A stretch of DNA of 26,622 nt from an uncultured Campylobacter sp. (GTDB lineage Bacteria; Campylobacterota; Campylobacteria; Campylobacterales; Campylobacteraceae), in NCBI RefSeq assembly GCF_937980635.1, contig NZ_CALJPG010000028.1:1-26622 (forward strand), written 5' to 3'. Made by a program: the position numbers and the translations under genes. The notes beneath the pieces were generated by a model. The model saw only the letters and a list, made by a program, of their open reading frames with translations. It made no database searches and had not been told where the DNA came from. This document shows, in pieces, positions 1 through 8,625 of this stretch; the first letter of the stretch is position 1; each line of letters opens with the position of its first letter.

Positions 1-3000
1 CCGCTCTTTAAGCTAGCTAAGCTTGCTGCTCTGGTTTCTGCGAAGGATTTGGTATTAGAATTTACGCGCGCGCTAGGAGCCGAGGAAGCATCGAATCCTA
101 AATTTAGATAATTGCCGCTTTGATAAATTTTAGGGTTATAGCTTAGGCTTACTCCTACATTTAGCGTTGCGTGCATATTAGCTGCGTTAGGGGCTATAAG
201 GCTGCCGCTTCCTTGCTTATCTATTAGATGAATCTCGCTGCTTGGACTTAACGGGCCGCTTACTCCGCTTATATAAGCCGTGATATTGCCGACATTGCTT
301 AGATCGGTATTAGCCGTAGGATCACTTAGGGTAAGTACGCTATCGCCTGCTCTAATGGAGCTAGGAAGGAAAAAATTTAACCTGTCAAAGCCGCTAATAT
401 TTTTAGCGCTTAAGGAATTTACTACCGCAGGAGAGCTATTGCTAGCTCCTATGTTAAGGGTGTTACCGCTACCGCTTGCGCTTATTATGCCTACATTATG
501 ACCGCTGATAAAATTTAACGTATTGTTTGCGCCTGCTGCGTGGATATTTCTAGCGTTAAAATTCTTATCTTCTCCGGCCTTGCCTATATCTATGTTATTT
601 CCGTTAAGACCGCCAGCACCAAGATACTTTTGCAGTTCATCCGCATCAAAGTCTCCATTTATGGTCTCGTTGGTCTTAATAAGCTTTTGGATATAAAGCT
701 CCTTCTCATCCTCGCTTATATGCATACCGCCTATGTTTCTGCTAAAGGTATTGGCATCTTTTATGACATAGTTTTTATTTAGCTGAGTTACGTAGCCCTT
801 ATCTTTAAAACGCGGATCATATCCGGTAAATTTACCGCCTCCGCTTTTATAGGCAAGGGTGTATTTCTTATTATCGCCATCTGGATAGCTTGCATTGTTT
901 AAAGCGTTAAATTCACTTGCTGAGTTTACGAATATATCGGTACCGCTTAGATCGGTATTGCCGGGACCCGTTAAATTTAAAGCTCTTTTGGTACTTGATG
1001 AAGTATCGTTTTCAATCTCGCCAAGGGAGGCTAAGTTGAATTCCAATTTATTGAAATTTACAAAATTCCCTGCATTTAGGCCATTGCCTGAGTTTGAAGA
1101 TAGGATATTTAAGCTGTTGCCCGAATTGCTAGCGTTTGCGCTAGATACTCCGTATATCGTGCCTGCTACGCTACCGCTTCTGAAATTTACTACGTTGCTG
1201 CTGCCGCTAGTAGCTTCCGCTGCGTAGACGTTGCCAGCAACTTGCGTGTTGCCGTTTAAATTTACAGTGTTGGAGGAAGCGGTGCCGCTAGCCTTTCCGC
1301 CGTATACGCTTCCGCCTACGTTTACCGAGTTAAGAGTTATGGTGTTGGAAATCGCGCTGTTTCCCTTGCCACCTACCGCCATTGCTCCTACGCTGCCGTT
1401 GTTTATAGTTACGATATTGGATTTGGCTTCTCCGTTGCTAGTATTGCCGCCGTAAATGCTATTGTGGATTATCGTAGCATTCGTAGTTAAGCTATTGTCG
1501 TGGACGTTTCCGCCTCCGCCGCTATTATGGGCGTTGGCAGCGTTTACGTATTTAACGTCTATTCCGCTTGCTTCAAAAGTTACATGGTTATTATAAATTT
1601 CTTGCGGGGTAGCGGAATTTGAATATCCTCCGTTGATCTCGCCTATATTGCTTCCGCCCTTGATCTTGGCATAGTTATCGTGGACGCTTTTGCTTCCATC
1701 GGTAGCGTCGTCTCTGCCCGAGCTTATGTTTTTGCCGCCTAGATTGTCTGCATTCTCCTTTACTATTACGGTGTTTCCTTTATTGCCAAATAGCTCAGTA
1801 GCGCCCGCAGCCTTGTTGGAATTTTGATTTTGCATTAGCTCGCTTTGATCGAAGTTGGGGTCTATCCAAGAGCGAGTTAGAGTGCCCTTTTGCATGATTA
1901 AATTCTTACTGTTTTCGACCTCGATCGTGGTGCCGGTGATTTGATAGTGATCTTTGTCGGTAATCGTATAAATTTGATTATCTTGCACGGTCTGCGCGGC
2001 TCTGGTGATCGTGCCGCCGCCAGAGTTGTGGATCAGATAGTACTTTCCTTCGCCTAGATCTGATTTTATACCCTCTATCTTTGTGCCGTTTAAATTCGTA
2101 TTGCCGCTAGTAGTTAAGATAAGCGGCGCATCGGCTTCAGTATCAGAGTATAAATCATAAAAATTTATAGAGCCGAAATTTTTAATATCCTTGGCTTTTT
2201 TCACACCGCCGCCGACCCAATTTTGGATATGTAAGGTATTAGTTTTATCTGAATTCTTATTGCTGCCGTAGATTGTACCGCTTATCGTGCCGCCTCTAAA
2301 ATTTACGTTACTATTTTCGACGCTGCCGCTTGTAGCATAGCCTGCATAGACGTCTCCTGCTATCGTTGTTCTTTCTTTATTGATATAAACGACCGCATTT
2401 TTGACGCTTCCTGCGCGTGCGCCATAGACATTGCCGCCTACGTGCACGCCTTTGTTGGAGTCTGACGCTCCTAGAGTAACTCTATCGCCATCCGATTCGC
2501 CTGCGATGCCGTTTGCTGCCGCGACATCGCCTTTTACTGTACCTTTTATAAGATCAACTACGCTTCGCGAGCTTGAGGCGCCGCCCAAAGAGCCCGTGAC
2601 GCTGCCCACTATCGCATCGTCATTGTTCATTTCTACGCGATTTGCGCTCATTGCGCTAGCGCTATTTGCTTGACCGCCTACTACTTGGTAATTTTGCGCT
2701 TTTAGCTTTGCGCTTATGGATACGGAGTTTGCGCTAGAGTTTCCGCTTCCGCCCGCTGCGCCCCAAATTCTACCGCTACCGCTTAAAGTAATAGTGCTTG
2801 TACCGCCGTAATAAGGCGCCGTTATATTGACGCTATTAGAGTTACTTTGCCCCGTGGAAGATTGAGCGCCGAATATATCGAAGCCCCCTCTAAACGTGCC
2901 GCCTTTGATAGTTATTCTATTTGATAGGGCATCACCGCCGCCGCTTACTATGCCGCCTACGATTACATTTGTAACGGAGCCGTTACCGATAGTGCCTCCG

Positions 3001-3611
3001 TCGATTGTTACGGCGTTAGAGGAGGCTTTTTTGTCCGCTCCGCTTCTGCCGCCGATGATATTATAATGTCTATTTGAGCTGCCGCCGAAGTTATCGGCAT
3101 TTCCCGTAATTTCGGCGCCGTATTTTACAAAAACCTGATTTCGCGTTGCTTCACCTTCATTGCCTGTTTTAGATGCCGCTATGCCTTGCCCGCCCACGAC
3201 CAAATTGACCTTAGAGCCGTTTTCCAAACTAACATAATTATCCGATACACCCTTAGCCTCGGCGCCTATTGCGATACCCACGTAAGCGTTTGCGTCTCTA
3301 ATCGTAAGTCTATTGTTGGAAGCAGAGTTCAACTCGGTAAAGCCAGCGATCCCGTCGCCGCTTCCTCCGCCGTAAATCACGCTGCCGGAGTAATCCGTCC
3401 CGCCGCTTGCAACGCCCGTAATCGTCGTAATATTGCCGTTCGGGCTGGTGCTTCCGCTGCCGCTAGTATTGCCGCTAAATCCCGCCGAATATAGATTATT
3501 GTGGGTGTGGATAAGCGGCGGATTAGAATCTGCATTGCAAAGCGCTTGTGTGGGTGCTAGTGCGAGCACCGCTGCGAGGCTAAGCATAGAGGAGCAGATG
3601 GATTTTTTCAT
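1..3611 (-). CDS. Large autotransporter adhesin, N-terminal part (3' end outside window)
   Basis: One uninterrupted minus-strand frame runs from an ATG at 3611 to the window edge, about 1200 residues. I checked the frame at several points and it does not shift. The ATG is preceded by AAAGGA at good spacing. The first ~25 residues form a signal peptide (MKKSICSSMLSLAAVLALA, then a polar stretch). The rest is rich in Gly, Ser, Asn, Thr and Val, with many degenerate units of the type GG-x-V-x-G-x-VYGG followed by an N-x-V-x-I/L strand, as expected of a right-handed beta-helix passenger. Apart from the signal-peptide region it is almost free of cysteine. Near the window edge (codons at 9-44) the sequence SFAETRAASLASL resembles the linker that precedes the C-terminal beta-barrel in giant autotransporters of Campylobacter and Fusobacterium, so the barrel should lie just outside. 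Likely role: surface adhesion or aggregation. The class is fairly sure; the ligand is unknown. Confidence 0.85.
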   Translation of the reverse strand, partial: MKKSICSSMLSLAAVLALAPTQALCNADSNPPLIHTHNNLYSAGFSGNTSGSGSTSPNGNITTITGVASGGTDYSGSVIYGGGSGDGIAGFTELNSASNNRLTIRDANAYVGIAIGAEAKGVSDNYVSLENGSKVNLVVGGQGIAASKTGNEGEATRNQVFVKYGAEITGNADNFGGSSNRHYNIIGGRSGADKKASSNAVTIDGGTIGNGSVTNVIVGGIVSGGGDALSNRITIKGGTFRGGFDIFGAQSSTGQSNSNSVNITAPYYGGTSTITLSGSGRIWGAAGGSGNSSANSVSISAKLKAQNYQVVGGQANSASAMSANRVEMNNDDAIVGSVTGSLGGASSSRSVVDLIKGTVKGDVAAANGIAGESDGDRVTLGASDSNKGVHVGGNVYGARAGSVKNAVVYINKERTTIAGDVYAGYATSGSVENSNVNFRGGTISGTIYGSNKNSDKTNTLHIQNWVGGGVKKAKDIKNFGSINFYDLYSDTEADAPLILTTSGNTNLNGTKIEGIKSDLGEGKYYLIHNSGGGTITRAAQTVQDNQIYTITDKDHYQITGTTIEVENSKNLIMQKGTLTRSWIDPNFDQSELMQNQNSNKAAGATELFGNKGNTVIVKENADNLGGKNISSGRDDATDGSKSVHDNYAKIKGGSNIGEINGGYSNSATPQEIYNNHVTFEASGIDVKYVNAANAHNSGGGGNVHDNSLTTNATIIHNSIYGGNTSNGEAKSNIVTINNGSVGAMAVGGKGNSAISNTITLNSVNVGGSVYGGKASGTASSNTVNLNGNTQVAGNVYAAEATSGSSNVVNFRSGSVAGTIYGVSSANASNSGNSLNILSSNSGNGLNAGNFVNFNKLEFNLASLGEIENDTSSSTKRALNLTGPGNTDLSGTDIFVNSASEFNALNNASYPDGDNKKYTLAYKSGGGKFTGYDPRFKDKGYVTQLNKNYVIKDANTFSRNIGGMHISEDEKELYIQKLIKTNETINGDFDADELQKYLGAGGLNGNNIDIGKAGEDKNFNARNIHAAGANNTLNFISGHNVGIISASGSGNTLNIGASNSSPAVVNSLSAKNISGFDRLNFFLPSSIRAGDSVLTLSDPTANTDLSNVGNITAYISGVSGPLSPSSEIHLIDKQGSGSLIAPNAANMHATLNVGVSLSYNPKIYQSGNYLNLGFDASSAPSARVNSNTKSFAETRAASLASLKS

Positions 3612-3643
3612 ATATTGATCCTTTGAAATTCGTAAAGTTTGCG

Positions 3644-3649
3644 ATTATA
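3644..3649 (-). promoter_or_regulatory. Probable sigma-70 -10 box of the autotransporter gene
   Basis: Read on the minus strand this is a perfect TATAAT directly preceded by TG. It lies about 33 bp upstream of the autotransporter ATG in a T-rich stretch typical of Campylobacter promoters. No convincing -35 box is visible, which is normal for this genus. Confidence 0.55.
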
Positions 3650-3796
3650 CATAAAAATAGATCAGTTTGCAATATGAAATTTTAAAGAAGCGCTGATCGG
3701 TTTTTGACAGAGGGGGCTACGTTTGTAATTTTAAGTAATAAAAATTTACTCTTTGCACAGAATAAATTCCTGGCTGTGAAATTTAATCCTTTTTTA

Positions 3797-3804
3797 GGGG
3801 GGGG
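3797..3804. repeat. Homopolymeric G8 tract (possible phase-variation tract)
   Basis: Eight consecutive G residues on the plus strand, about 186 bp upstream of the autotransporter ATG and about 148 bp beyond its -10 box. It is the longest G or C homopolymer I saw in the window. Tracts of eight or more G/C are classic slippage sites for phase variation in Campylobacter, usually inside coding sequence; this one is intergenic. Confidence 0.6.
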
Positions 3805-4116
3805 TATTTCGAGTGGATTGCAAGTAGTAAAAAAATCCCAGCAAGAGGATTTTTAGTAAAATTTGAAATAATAAAAATCTGAGCTAAGTTAATTCTGGCA
3901 ATTTCAAGCTGCCATGGAATTTATGCAGGGTAAATTTTTAAACGAGCGGAATTTTATATAAACGCCGTTTCGCCCGTGAAAAAGCTTTTTTAAAAAATTT
4001 AAACAAGCAATATAATATTGCGCGATAAAATTTTATGTGATCCATGCTGCAAGAGCTAAAGCATAGCAAGCAGGAGATAAAATTTACGTGATAAATTTTA
4101 AAATAAGCCGCAAATC

Positions 4117-4920
4117 CTACAAGAAGCTGTAAATTCCATCTAGCAAGAAATATCTTTTATCCGCAGCGCCGTGATAAAATGGATTAAAAGTTCCTTCGTA
4201 TGCCTTTTCAAAAAAGCCTTCTTTGCTTAGTTTTATAAGCTCTGCATTGACGAAATCCAGTAGTTCTTTATTGCCCTTCTGCACGCCAATACCCATGAAA
4301 TCGGGCTTGCCTAGAGTTTTAAGCGGCACTTCTACCTCGCTATCGACTACCGGATATGCCATCGCGATTAGATTATCGGTCGCGTAGGCGTCCACGTCGC
4401 CGTCTTTTAGCATGCGGTAGCATTCTCTGGCGATCTTACAAAATGTAAAATTTCCAAAACCCTCTTGTTTAAAAAATGCCTCGCCCGTACCGCCGCTTTC
4501 GAGTAAAATTCTTTTCTCCCGTAGATCGGCTAAGGATTTTATTCTATCGGCCTTGCGGGTTAAAACCCCAAGATTTACCGAAAAATACGGTGTTGAAAAA
4601 TCGATCTGCTGCGCGCGTTCAGGCGTAATGGTAATTGTAGCGATGACGATATCTACGCGGTTGTTTACTAATGCTGGAATTCTATCCTCGACCTTCATCG
4701 GCACAAGTTCGATTCTGCCGCCTTTTTCGCCGAAAAGATCATTTGCTATGGCCTGTGCCATCGTAACTTCAAAGCCCTCGAAAGTTCCATCGTTTAGCTC
4801 GCTAAAAGGAGGCTGTCCGTCGTAAACGCCGATGCGAACGACGCCTTTTGATCTGATCTGTTCCAGACTATCGGCGAAAGCAACGATAAATGGTAGTAAC
4901 ATTGCAAGAAGCAATTTCAT
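4117..4920 (-). CDS. Periplasmic amino-acid-type solute-binding protein (SBP family 3), paralogue 3 of 3
   Basis: 267 residues with a cleavable signal peptide (MKLLLAMLLPFIVAFADS) and no lipobox cysteine, so probably soluble in the periplasm. The family-3 core is clear: SKGVVRIGVYDGQPPFSE near residue 30, FEGFEV near 50, and DIVIATITITPERAQQIDFS near 90-115, which contains the family's ligand-binding Ser/Thr-Arg region. A TDN motif follows near residue 180. Expected role: binding a polar amino acid or similar small ligand for an ABC importer. After the usual end of the fold there is an extra tail ending ADKRYFLLDGIYSFL, shared with both neighbouring paralogues. A C-x5-C pair (CKIAREC) is also shared and could form a disulfide. 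It is the last of three tandem copies, 99 bp below the previous one. No permease or ATPase is adjacent. The ligand cannot be read from sequence. Confidence 0.87.
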   Translation of the reverse strand: MKLLLAMLLPFIVAFADSLEQIRSKGVVRIGVYDGQPPFSELNDGTFEGFEVTMAQAIANDLFGEKGGRIELVPMKVEDRIPALVNNRVDIVIATITITPERAQQIDFSTPYFSVNLGVLTRKADRIKSLADLREKRILLESGGTGEAFFKQEGFGNFTFCKIARECYRMLKDGDVDAYATDNLIAMAYPVVDSEVEVPLKTLGKPDFMGIGVQKGNKELLDFVNAELIKLSKEGFFEKAYEGTFNPFYHGAADKRYFLLDGIYSFL

Positions 4921-5019
4921 GGCAAATCCTTAAATTTAATCTCTTTTCCGCTTTAAACGAAGCAGAAAGTTTTATTTACTAAAATTCTAAAAGCCGGACT
5001 CAAAATTTAAAGCAAGCTC

Positions 5020-5826
5020 TTAGAGCATATTGTAAATTCCATCTAGCAGAAAATATTTCTTATCCGCTGTACCGCGATAGAATGGATCAAAGCTCTGCTC
5101 GTAGGCCTTTTTGAAAAAGCCCTCTTTGCTTAGCTTGATGAGCTCTGCATTGACGAAATCAAGTAGTTCTTTGTTGTCCTTCTGCACGCCGATGCCGATA
5201 AAATCGCTAGGACCTAGGTTTTTAAACGGCACTTCCAAAGTATCATCGATGACGGAATATGCAAGCACGATGAGATTGTCGTTTATATAGCCGTCCGCAT
5301 CGCCATTTCGAATCATTTCGTAGCATTCCTTAGCCGAAGCACAATGGCCTAAATTTTTAAATCCCTTGGTTTTGAAAAATTTTTCGGCTACTGTCGCATC
5401 GCCTTCGAATACGATCTTTTTATCATGAAGCTGCGCGATATCGGTAAAAGCATCGGCTTTGCGCGTTAATATGCCTAAATTTACGGAGAGGTAGGGGAGG
5501 GAGAAATCGATCTTTCTTTTTCGTTCGTTGGTGATGCTAAATAGACCGATCACCAAATCAAGCTTATTTGCCTCTAAAAATGGAATTCTATCATTTACGC
5601 TTAGTGGGATGAACTCGATTTTGCCCTCTTTTTTGCCGAAAATTTCTTTAGCGATTGCGTTTGCAAGATCGATTTCAAATCCTTCGAATTTGCCACCATT
5701 TGACTCGCAAAGCGGCGGATGATCGTCGCGCACTCCGATGCGAATGATGCCGTTTTGTCTGATTTGATCTAGGCTATCGGCAAAAAGCGCCGCACAAAAT
5801 AGAGCCGCTATAAAAAGTAGTTTCAT
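5020..5826 (-). CDS. Periplasmic solute-binding protein (SBP family 3), paralogue 2 of 3, divergent pocket
   Basis: 268 residues with signal peptide MKLLFIAALFCAALFADS. It aligns end to end with the two flanking copies and has the same C-terminal tail (ADKKYFLLDGIYNML) and C-x5-C pair (CASAKEC). Two pocket regions differ from both sisters: PPF-S becomes PPLCE near residue 38, and the ATITIT stretch before the ligand-binding Arg becomes GLFSIT. The Arg itself (ITNER) and the later NDN motif are kept. This suggests the same fold with a different ligand preference. It lies 93 bp below the upstream copy and 99 bp above the downstream copy, in the same direction, so co-transcription is possible, although the spacers are long enough for separate promoters. 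Confidence 0.87.
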   Translation of the reverse strand: MKLLFIAALFCAALFADSLDQIRQNGIIRIGVRDDHPPLCESNGGKFEGFEIDLANAIAKEIFGKKEGKIEFIPLSVNDRIPFLEANKLDLVIGLFSITNERKRKIDFSLPYLSVNLGILTRKADAFTDIAQLHDKKIVFEGDATVAEKFFKTKGFKNLGHCASAKECYEMIRNGDADGYINDNLIVLAYSVIDDTLEVPFKNLGPSDFIGIGVQKDNKELLDFVNAELIKLSKEGFFKKAYEQSFDPFYRGTADKKYFLLDGIYNML

Positions 5827-5920
5827 TTTATGTCCTTAAAATTGGATTTCGCATATTATCCGCTTATCATAAATAACGTTTTAGTCGAAGCCGTTAGATA
5901 AAACACTGCTAAATTTCGTC

Positions 5921-6730
5921 CTAAAATATGGCATAGAGCCCATCTAGTAAGAAGTATTTTTTATCTGCAGCGCCTTGATAAAATGGCTTGAAAGTTTCAT
6001 CGTAAGAACGTTCGAAAAAGCCTTGTTTACTAAGCGCAACCAGCTCTTTATTTATCAGATCAAGCAATTCGGTATTGCCTTTGCGCACCCCGATGCCTAA
6101 GAATTCCGGATTACCTAGATTTTGGATTGCTACTTCTAAATTGTCGTCGATAATGGAATAAGCTAGTACAATGAGATTATCGTTAACGTAAGCATCGGCT
6201 TTGCCTTGTTTAAGCATATCGTAGCATTCGGTAGTAATGGAGCAATGGATTAAATTGTGGATTTTATTTTTATACAAAAAATTTTCTGCCGTAGTACCGT
6301 TTCCCTCTACTAAGACTTTTTTGTTTGAAAGATCGTCTATGCTTTTGATGCCGTCGCTTTTACGTGTCAAAACTCCCAAGCTCATCGAAAAATATGGATA
6401 AGAAAAGTCGATTTGCCTTTTTCTATCTTGCGTTATAGTGATGGTCGCGACTGCAAGATCTACCTTGTCATTTTGTAATGCAGAGATTCTATCGCTGGCG
6501 TTTAGAGGGACGAACTCGACTCTACCGCGCTTATCACCGAATATGCTCTTAGCTATAGCGTCTGCAAGGTTGATTTCAAAGCCTTCGAAATTACCACTTT
6601 TTTCATCACTGAAAGGCGGCCTACCATCACGAACACCTATTTTAACGACTCCGGCAGATCTGATCTGCTCCAAACTGCCCGCAAAAACACCGCTGCAAAG
6701 TGCAAAAATAATGCAAAAAAGTAGCTTCAT
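5921..6730 (-). CDS. Periplasmic solute-binding protein (SBP family 3), paralogue 1 of 3
   Basis: 269 residues, first of the three tandem copies in transcription order. It has a signal peptide (MKLLFCIIFALCSGVFAGS); the cysteines there are not placed as a lipobox. The family-3 landmarks are RIGV-like VKIGVRDGRPPF, FEGFEI, and DLAVATITITQDRKRQIDFS with the ligand-binding Thr/Arg region. The C-x5-C pair is CSITTEC and the NDN motif near residue 180 is present. The C-terminal tail (ADKKYFLLDGLYAIF) matches the sisters. Its upstream region (6731-6790) is AT-rich and could carry the cluster promoter. As for the other copies, no transporter membrane subunit is nearby, so a distant permease must be shared or the proteins serve another purpose such as chemoreceptor signalling; that is inference. 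Confidence 0.87.
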   Translation of the reverse strand: MKLLFCIIFALCSGVFAGSLEQIRSAGVVKIGVRDGRPPFSDEKSGNFEGFEINLADAIAKSIFGDKRGRVEFVPLNASDRISALQNDKVDLAVATITITQDRKRQIDFSYPYFSMSLGVLTRKSDGIKSIDDLSNKKVLVEGNGTTAENFLYKNKIHNLIHCSITTECYDMLKQGKADAYVNDNLIVLAYSIIDDNLEVAIQNLGNPEFLGIGVRKGNTELLDLINKELVALSKQGFFERSYDETFKPFYQGAADKKYFLLDGLYAIF

Positions 6731-6945
6731 AAACTATCCTTTTCTTAAATTTAATATTATCCCTTAGATATTGTGTGATTTTACCCTAAAATAGTTAAAC
6801 ATAACTTCAATTACATAATGCGGATTGCTAAATCGGCAGTAAGTGGACGAGATTTATAATTTAAGAAGCGATAGATAAAATTTTATGAAGTGAAATTTAG
6901 CCGTAGCGAAATGTCGCTCAGGAAAGTATAAGCTTTGATTAAAAT

Positions 6946-7117
6946 TTATATATCGTAATCTATGGCGCAGTTTTTGCAGTACCGACATAGAATTTTAATT
7001 TGGAATTCATCCATCGTACCGCTTGCTTTTCGAGCCGGAATTTTTACGTCTTGTCCACGCGCCGCATATTTCGCAATAAAATTTTAAAATTTGCTTGGGT
7101 TGAAATGCTGTTTTATG
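6946..7117 (-). pseudogene. Broken small zinc-ribbon-like ORF
   Basis: In a 413-bp gap with no intact gene, two overlapping minus-strand frames together look like one small protein. The first (from 7117, stop at 7007) reads FYCEICGAWTRRKNSGSK. The second (stop at 6946) reads DEFQIKILCRYCKNCAIDY. Joined by one frameshift near 7010-7020 they give CxxC, a ~30-residue spacer, then CxxCxxC, a layout of zinc ribbons such as the Mu Com type. No good start codon or ribosome site is visible. It could be a decayed gene, or an intact one if the frameshift is a sequencing error. The rest of 6731-7143 shows nothing I can name. Confidence 0.35.
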
Positions 7118-7143
7118 TTATAAAATTTTGTGGTATTTTAAAA

Positions 7144-7647
7144 CTATTTTTCGCCAACTTCTACGATTTTGCTTAGCACGTATTGTTCTAGCTCGCGTCT
7201 AGGCACGTCATTTTTGAGCGCTTCGTTGTAGATATTTTCGACTATGCGGCTGTATTTTTCGTAAGGAAAGTAGAGGAAATGGTTCGCCCAAGCGCGTTTG
7301 ATGAGCTCGTGGGTTAGCTTTTTTCTAGCCCACGCTTTAAAGCAATCAAATCCGATAAAAACCGCCGACGTCGCTATGATCGTAAATAAAATGGAGAAGT
7401 GAAAGTCGATCTTTTCAAACATCGCGTGCGTCAGCGTTATCAAAAACATAACACAGACGAATGCGAAGCAAGCGAAGATAACGTAGGATTTGCCGTAGTT
7501 AAATTTAAAATTTAGCTTCGAAGGATCGACGAGCATTCCGTCGTTAAACTCGGCGTTGGCTTCGAGTAGATCGCGGAAGAGCACCGGCTTGTGCGATACA
7601 TGAAACATAATTTCTAAAAGCCTATCTTTAAAATTTGATTTATCCAT
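7144..7647 (-). CDS. Small integral membrane protein of unknown function
   Basis: 167 residues from an ATG at 7647 with a good AAGGAA site upstream. There are two hydrophobic segments, around residues 52-72 (VIFACFAFVCVMFLITL) and 81-100 (FSILFTIIATSAVFIGF). They are flanked by a charged N-terminal ~48 residues and a charged C-terminal ~65 residues, which are probably cytoplasmic. No catalytic motif or recognised family is visible. It is divergent from the aminotransferase at 7731, with an 83-bp shared control region. I do not recognise the family. Confidence 0.7.
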   Translation of the reverse strand: MDKSNFKDRLLEIMFHVSHKPVLFRDLLEANAEFNDGMLVDPSKLNFKFNYGKSYVIFACFAFVCVMFLITLTHAMFEKIDFHFSILFTIIATSAVFIGFDCFKAWARKKLTHELIKRAWANHFLYFPYEKYSRIVENIYNEALKNDVPRRELEQYVLSKIVEVGEK

Positions 7648-7730
7648 CGGAGTTCCTTCGATTTTTGCGGCATTATATCTTAAATTAAATTGTTATAAGA
7701 TAAAATGATGCGAAATTTCAAGGAGCGATT

Positions 7731-8609
7731 ATGTTTGAAATCAGCGGAATGAGCGGCGATGAGATAGTTTATATTAACGGCAAGTTTTGCGCGGCGAGGG
7801 ATGCGGCGATAAGCCCTTTCGATCGCGGTTTCGTGCTTGGAGACGGCATCTATGAAGTAGCGCCCGTGGTAAATTCTAAAATTTGCGACAGAGCGGATTT
7901 TTGGGAGCGCTTTGAGCGCAGCGCCACGCAGATCGAGCTAAAGATCCCGTATTCTCGCGAAAAATATGAGGAAATTTTATATGAGCTCATCGCGCGTAAC
8001 GGCGTGAGCGAGGGCGCTTTCTATACTCAGATCACAAGAGGGGCCGCGATGCGCGATTTTGATTACGTCCGCGGCATAGAGCCCAGCGTCTTTGCTTTCG
8101 TCTATCATACGCAAATTTTTGATAATCCGCTCGCAAAAGAGGGGATCGAGATCGTAAGCCTGCCCGAGATCCGCTGGCATAGGCGCGATATAAAATCGAT
8201 CTCGCTTTTAGCTCAGTGCATTTTAAAGCACGAGGCCCACAAGGCGGGTGCTTATGAGTGTTTTTTGATCGAGGATGGGCTAGTTACCGAGTGTTCGAGC
8301 TCCAGTGCGTTTATAATCAAAGATGACGTCCTTATCACGCGGCCGCTTTCAAACGACATACTGCCTGGCATCCGCCGCAAGGTGATCTTAGGCCTTGCCG
8401 AGCAGGCGGGGCTTAGCGTGCAGCAGCGAGCGTTTGGAATGAGCGAGGTTTATGAAGCCGATGAGGCATTTATCAGTGCGGCGACGCTGATGGTGCTGCC
8501 GATCATAAAGGCTGACGGCAGGGCGATCGGCGGCGGTGCGGTCGGCAAATACGTACCGCGCCTGCGCGAGATGTACGCGGCACGGCTAAGAGCCGAAGCG
8601 GGACTGTAA
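7731..8609 (+). CDS. dat: PLP-dependent class IV aminotransferase, probably D-amino-acid (D-alanine) transaminase
   Basis: 292 residues. The ATG follows AAGGAG at 5-nt spacing, which supports this start over the Met seven codons in. It belongs to the class IV aminotransferase fold: DRGFVLGDGIYEV near residue 31-43, then IRWHRRDIKSISLL with the PLP-binding lysine at 155 as in D-amino-acid transaminases. ECFLIEDGLVTECSSS holds the conserved glutamate near 187, and a phosphate-binding region contains SAATLMVLPI. The D-x-K-S context and the ~285-residue length favour D-amino-acid over branched-chain transaminase. Reaction: interconversion of D-alanine and 2-oxoglutarate with pyruvate and D-glutamate, supplying peptidoglycan precursors in the cytoplasm. 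Substrate assignment from motifs alone is moderate. The gene stands alone between divergent and convergent neighbours. Confidence 0.85.
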   Translation: MFEISGMSGDEIVYINGKFCAARDAAISPFDRGFVLGDGIYEVAPVVNSKICDRADFWERFERSATQIELKIPYSREKYEEILYELIARNGVSEGAFYTQITRGAAMRDFDYVRGIEPSVFAFVYHTQIFDNPLAKEGIEIVSLPEIRWHRRDIKSISLLAQCILKHEAHKAGAYECFLIEDGLVTECSSSSAFIIKDDVLITRPLSNDILPGIRRKVILGLAEQAGLSVQQRAFGMSEVYEADEAFISAATLMVLPIIKADGRAIGGGAVGKYVPRLREMYAARLRAEAGL

Positions 8610-8625
8610 TAGGGCGGTCAAATTT

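Larger units (their letters stand above)
3612..4116. other. Intergenic region, autotransporter to binding-protein cluster
   Basis: About 500 bp, AT-rich, with no plausible gene on either strand. It holds the autotransporter promoter and the G8 tract, a GATCAG/CTGATC inverted pair near 3660-3700, and two similar stretches near 4020-4105 built on GATAAAATTT with a following GTGAT. No convincing terminator was seen for the binding-protein cluster that ends at 4117. Confidence 0.5.

Noticed and set aside
280..3618. Several plus-strand open frames of 60-110 codons across the autotransporter gene
   Set aside because: They lie antisense to one continuous signal-peptide-bearing frame and have repetitive Leu/Pro-rich products that mirror the Gly/Asn/Ser repeats; no ribosome sites.
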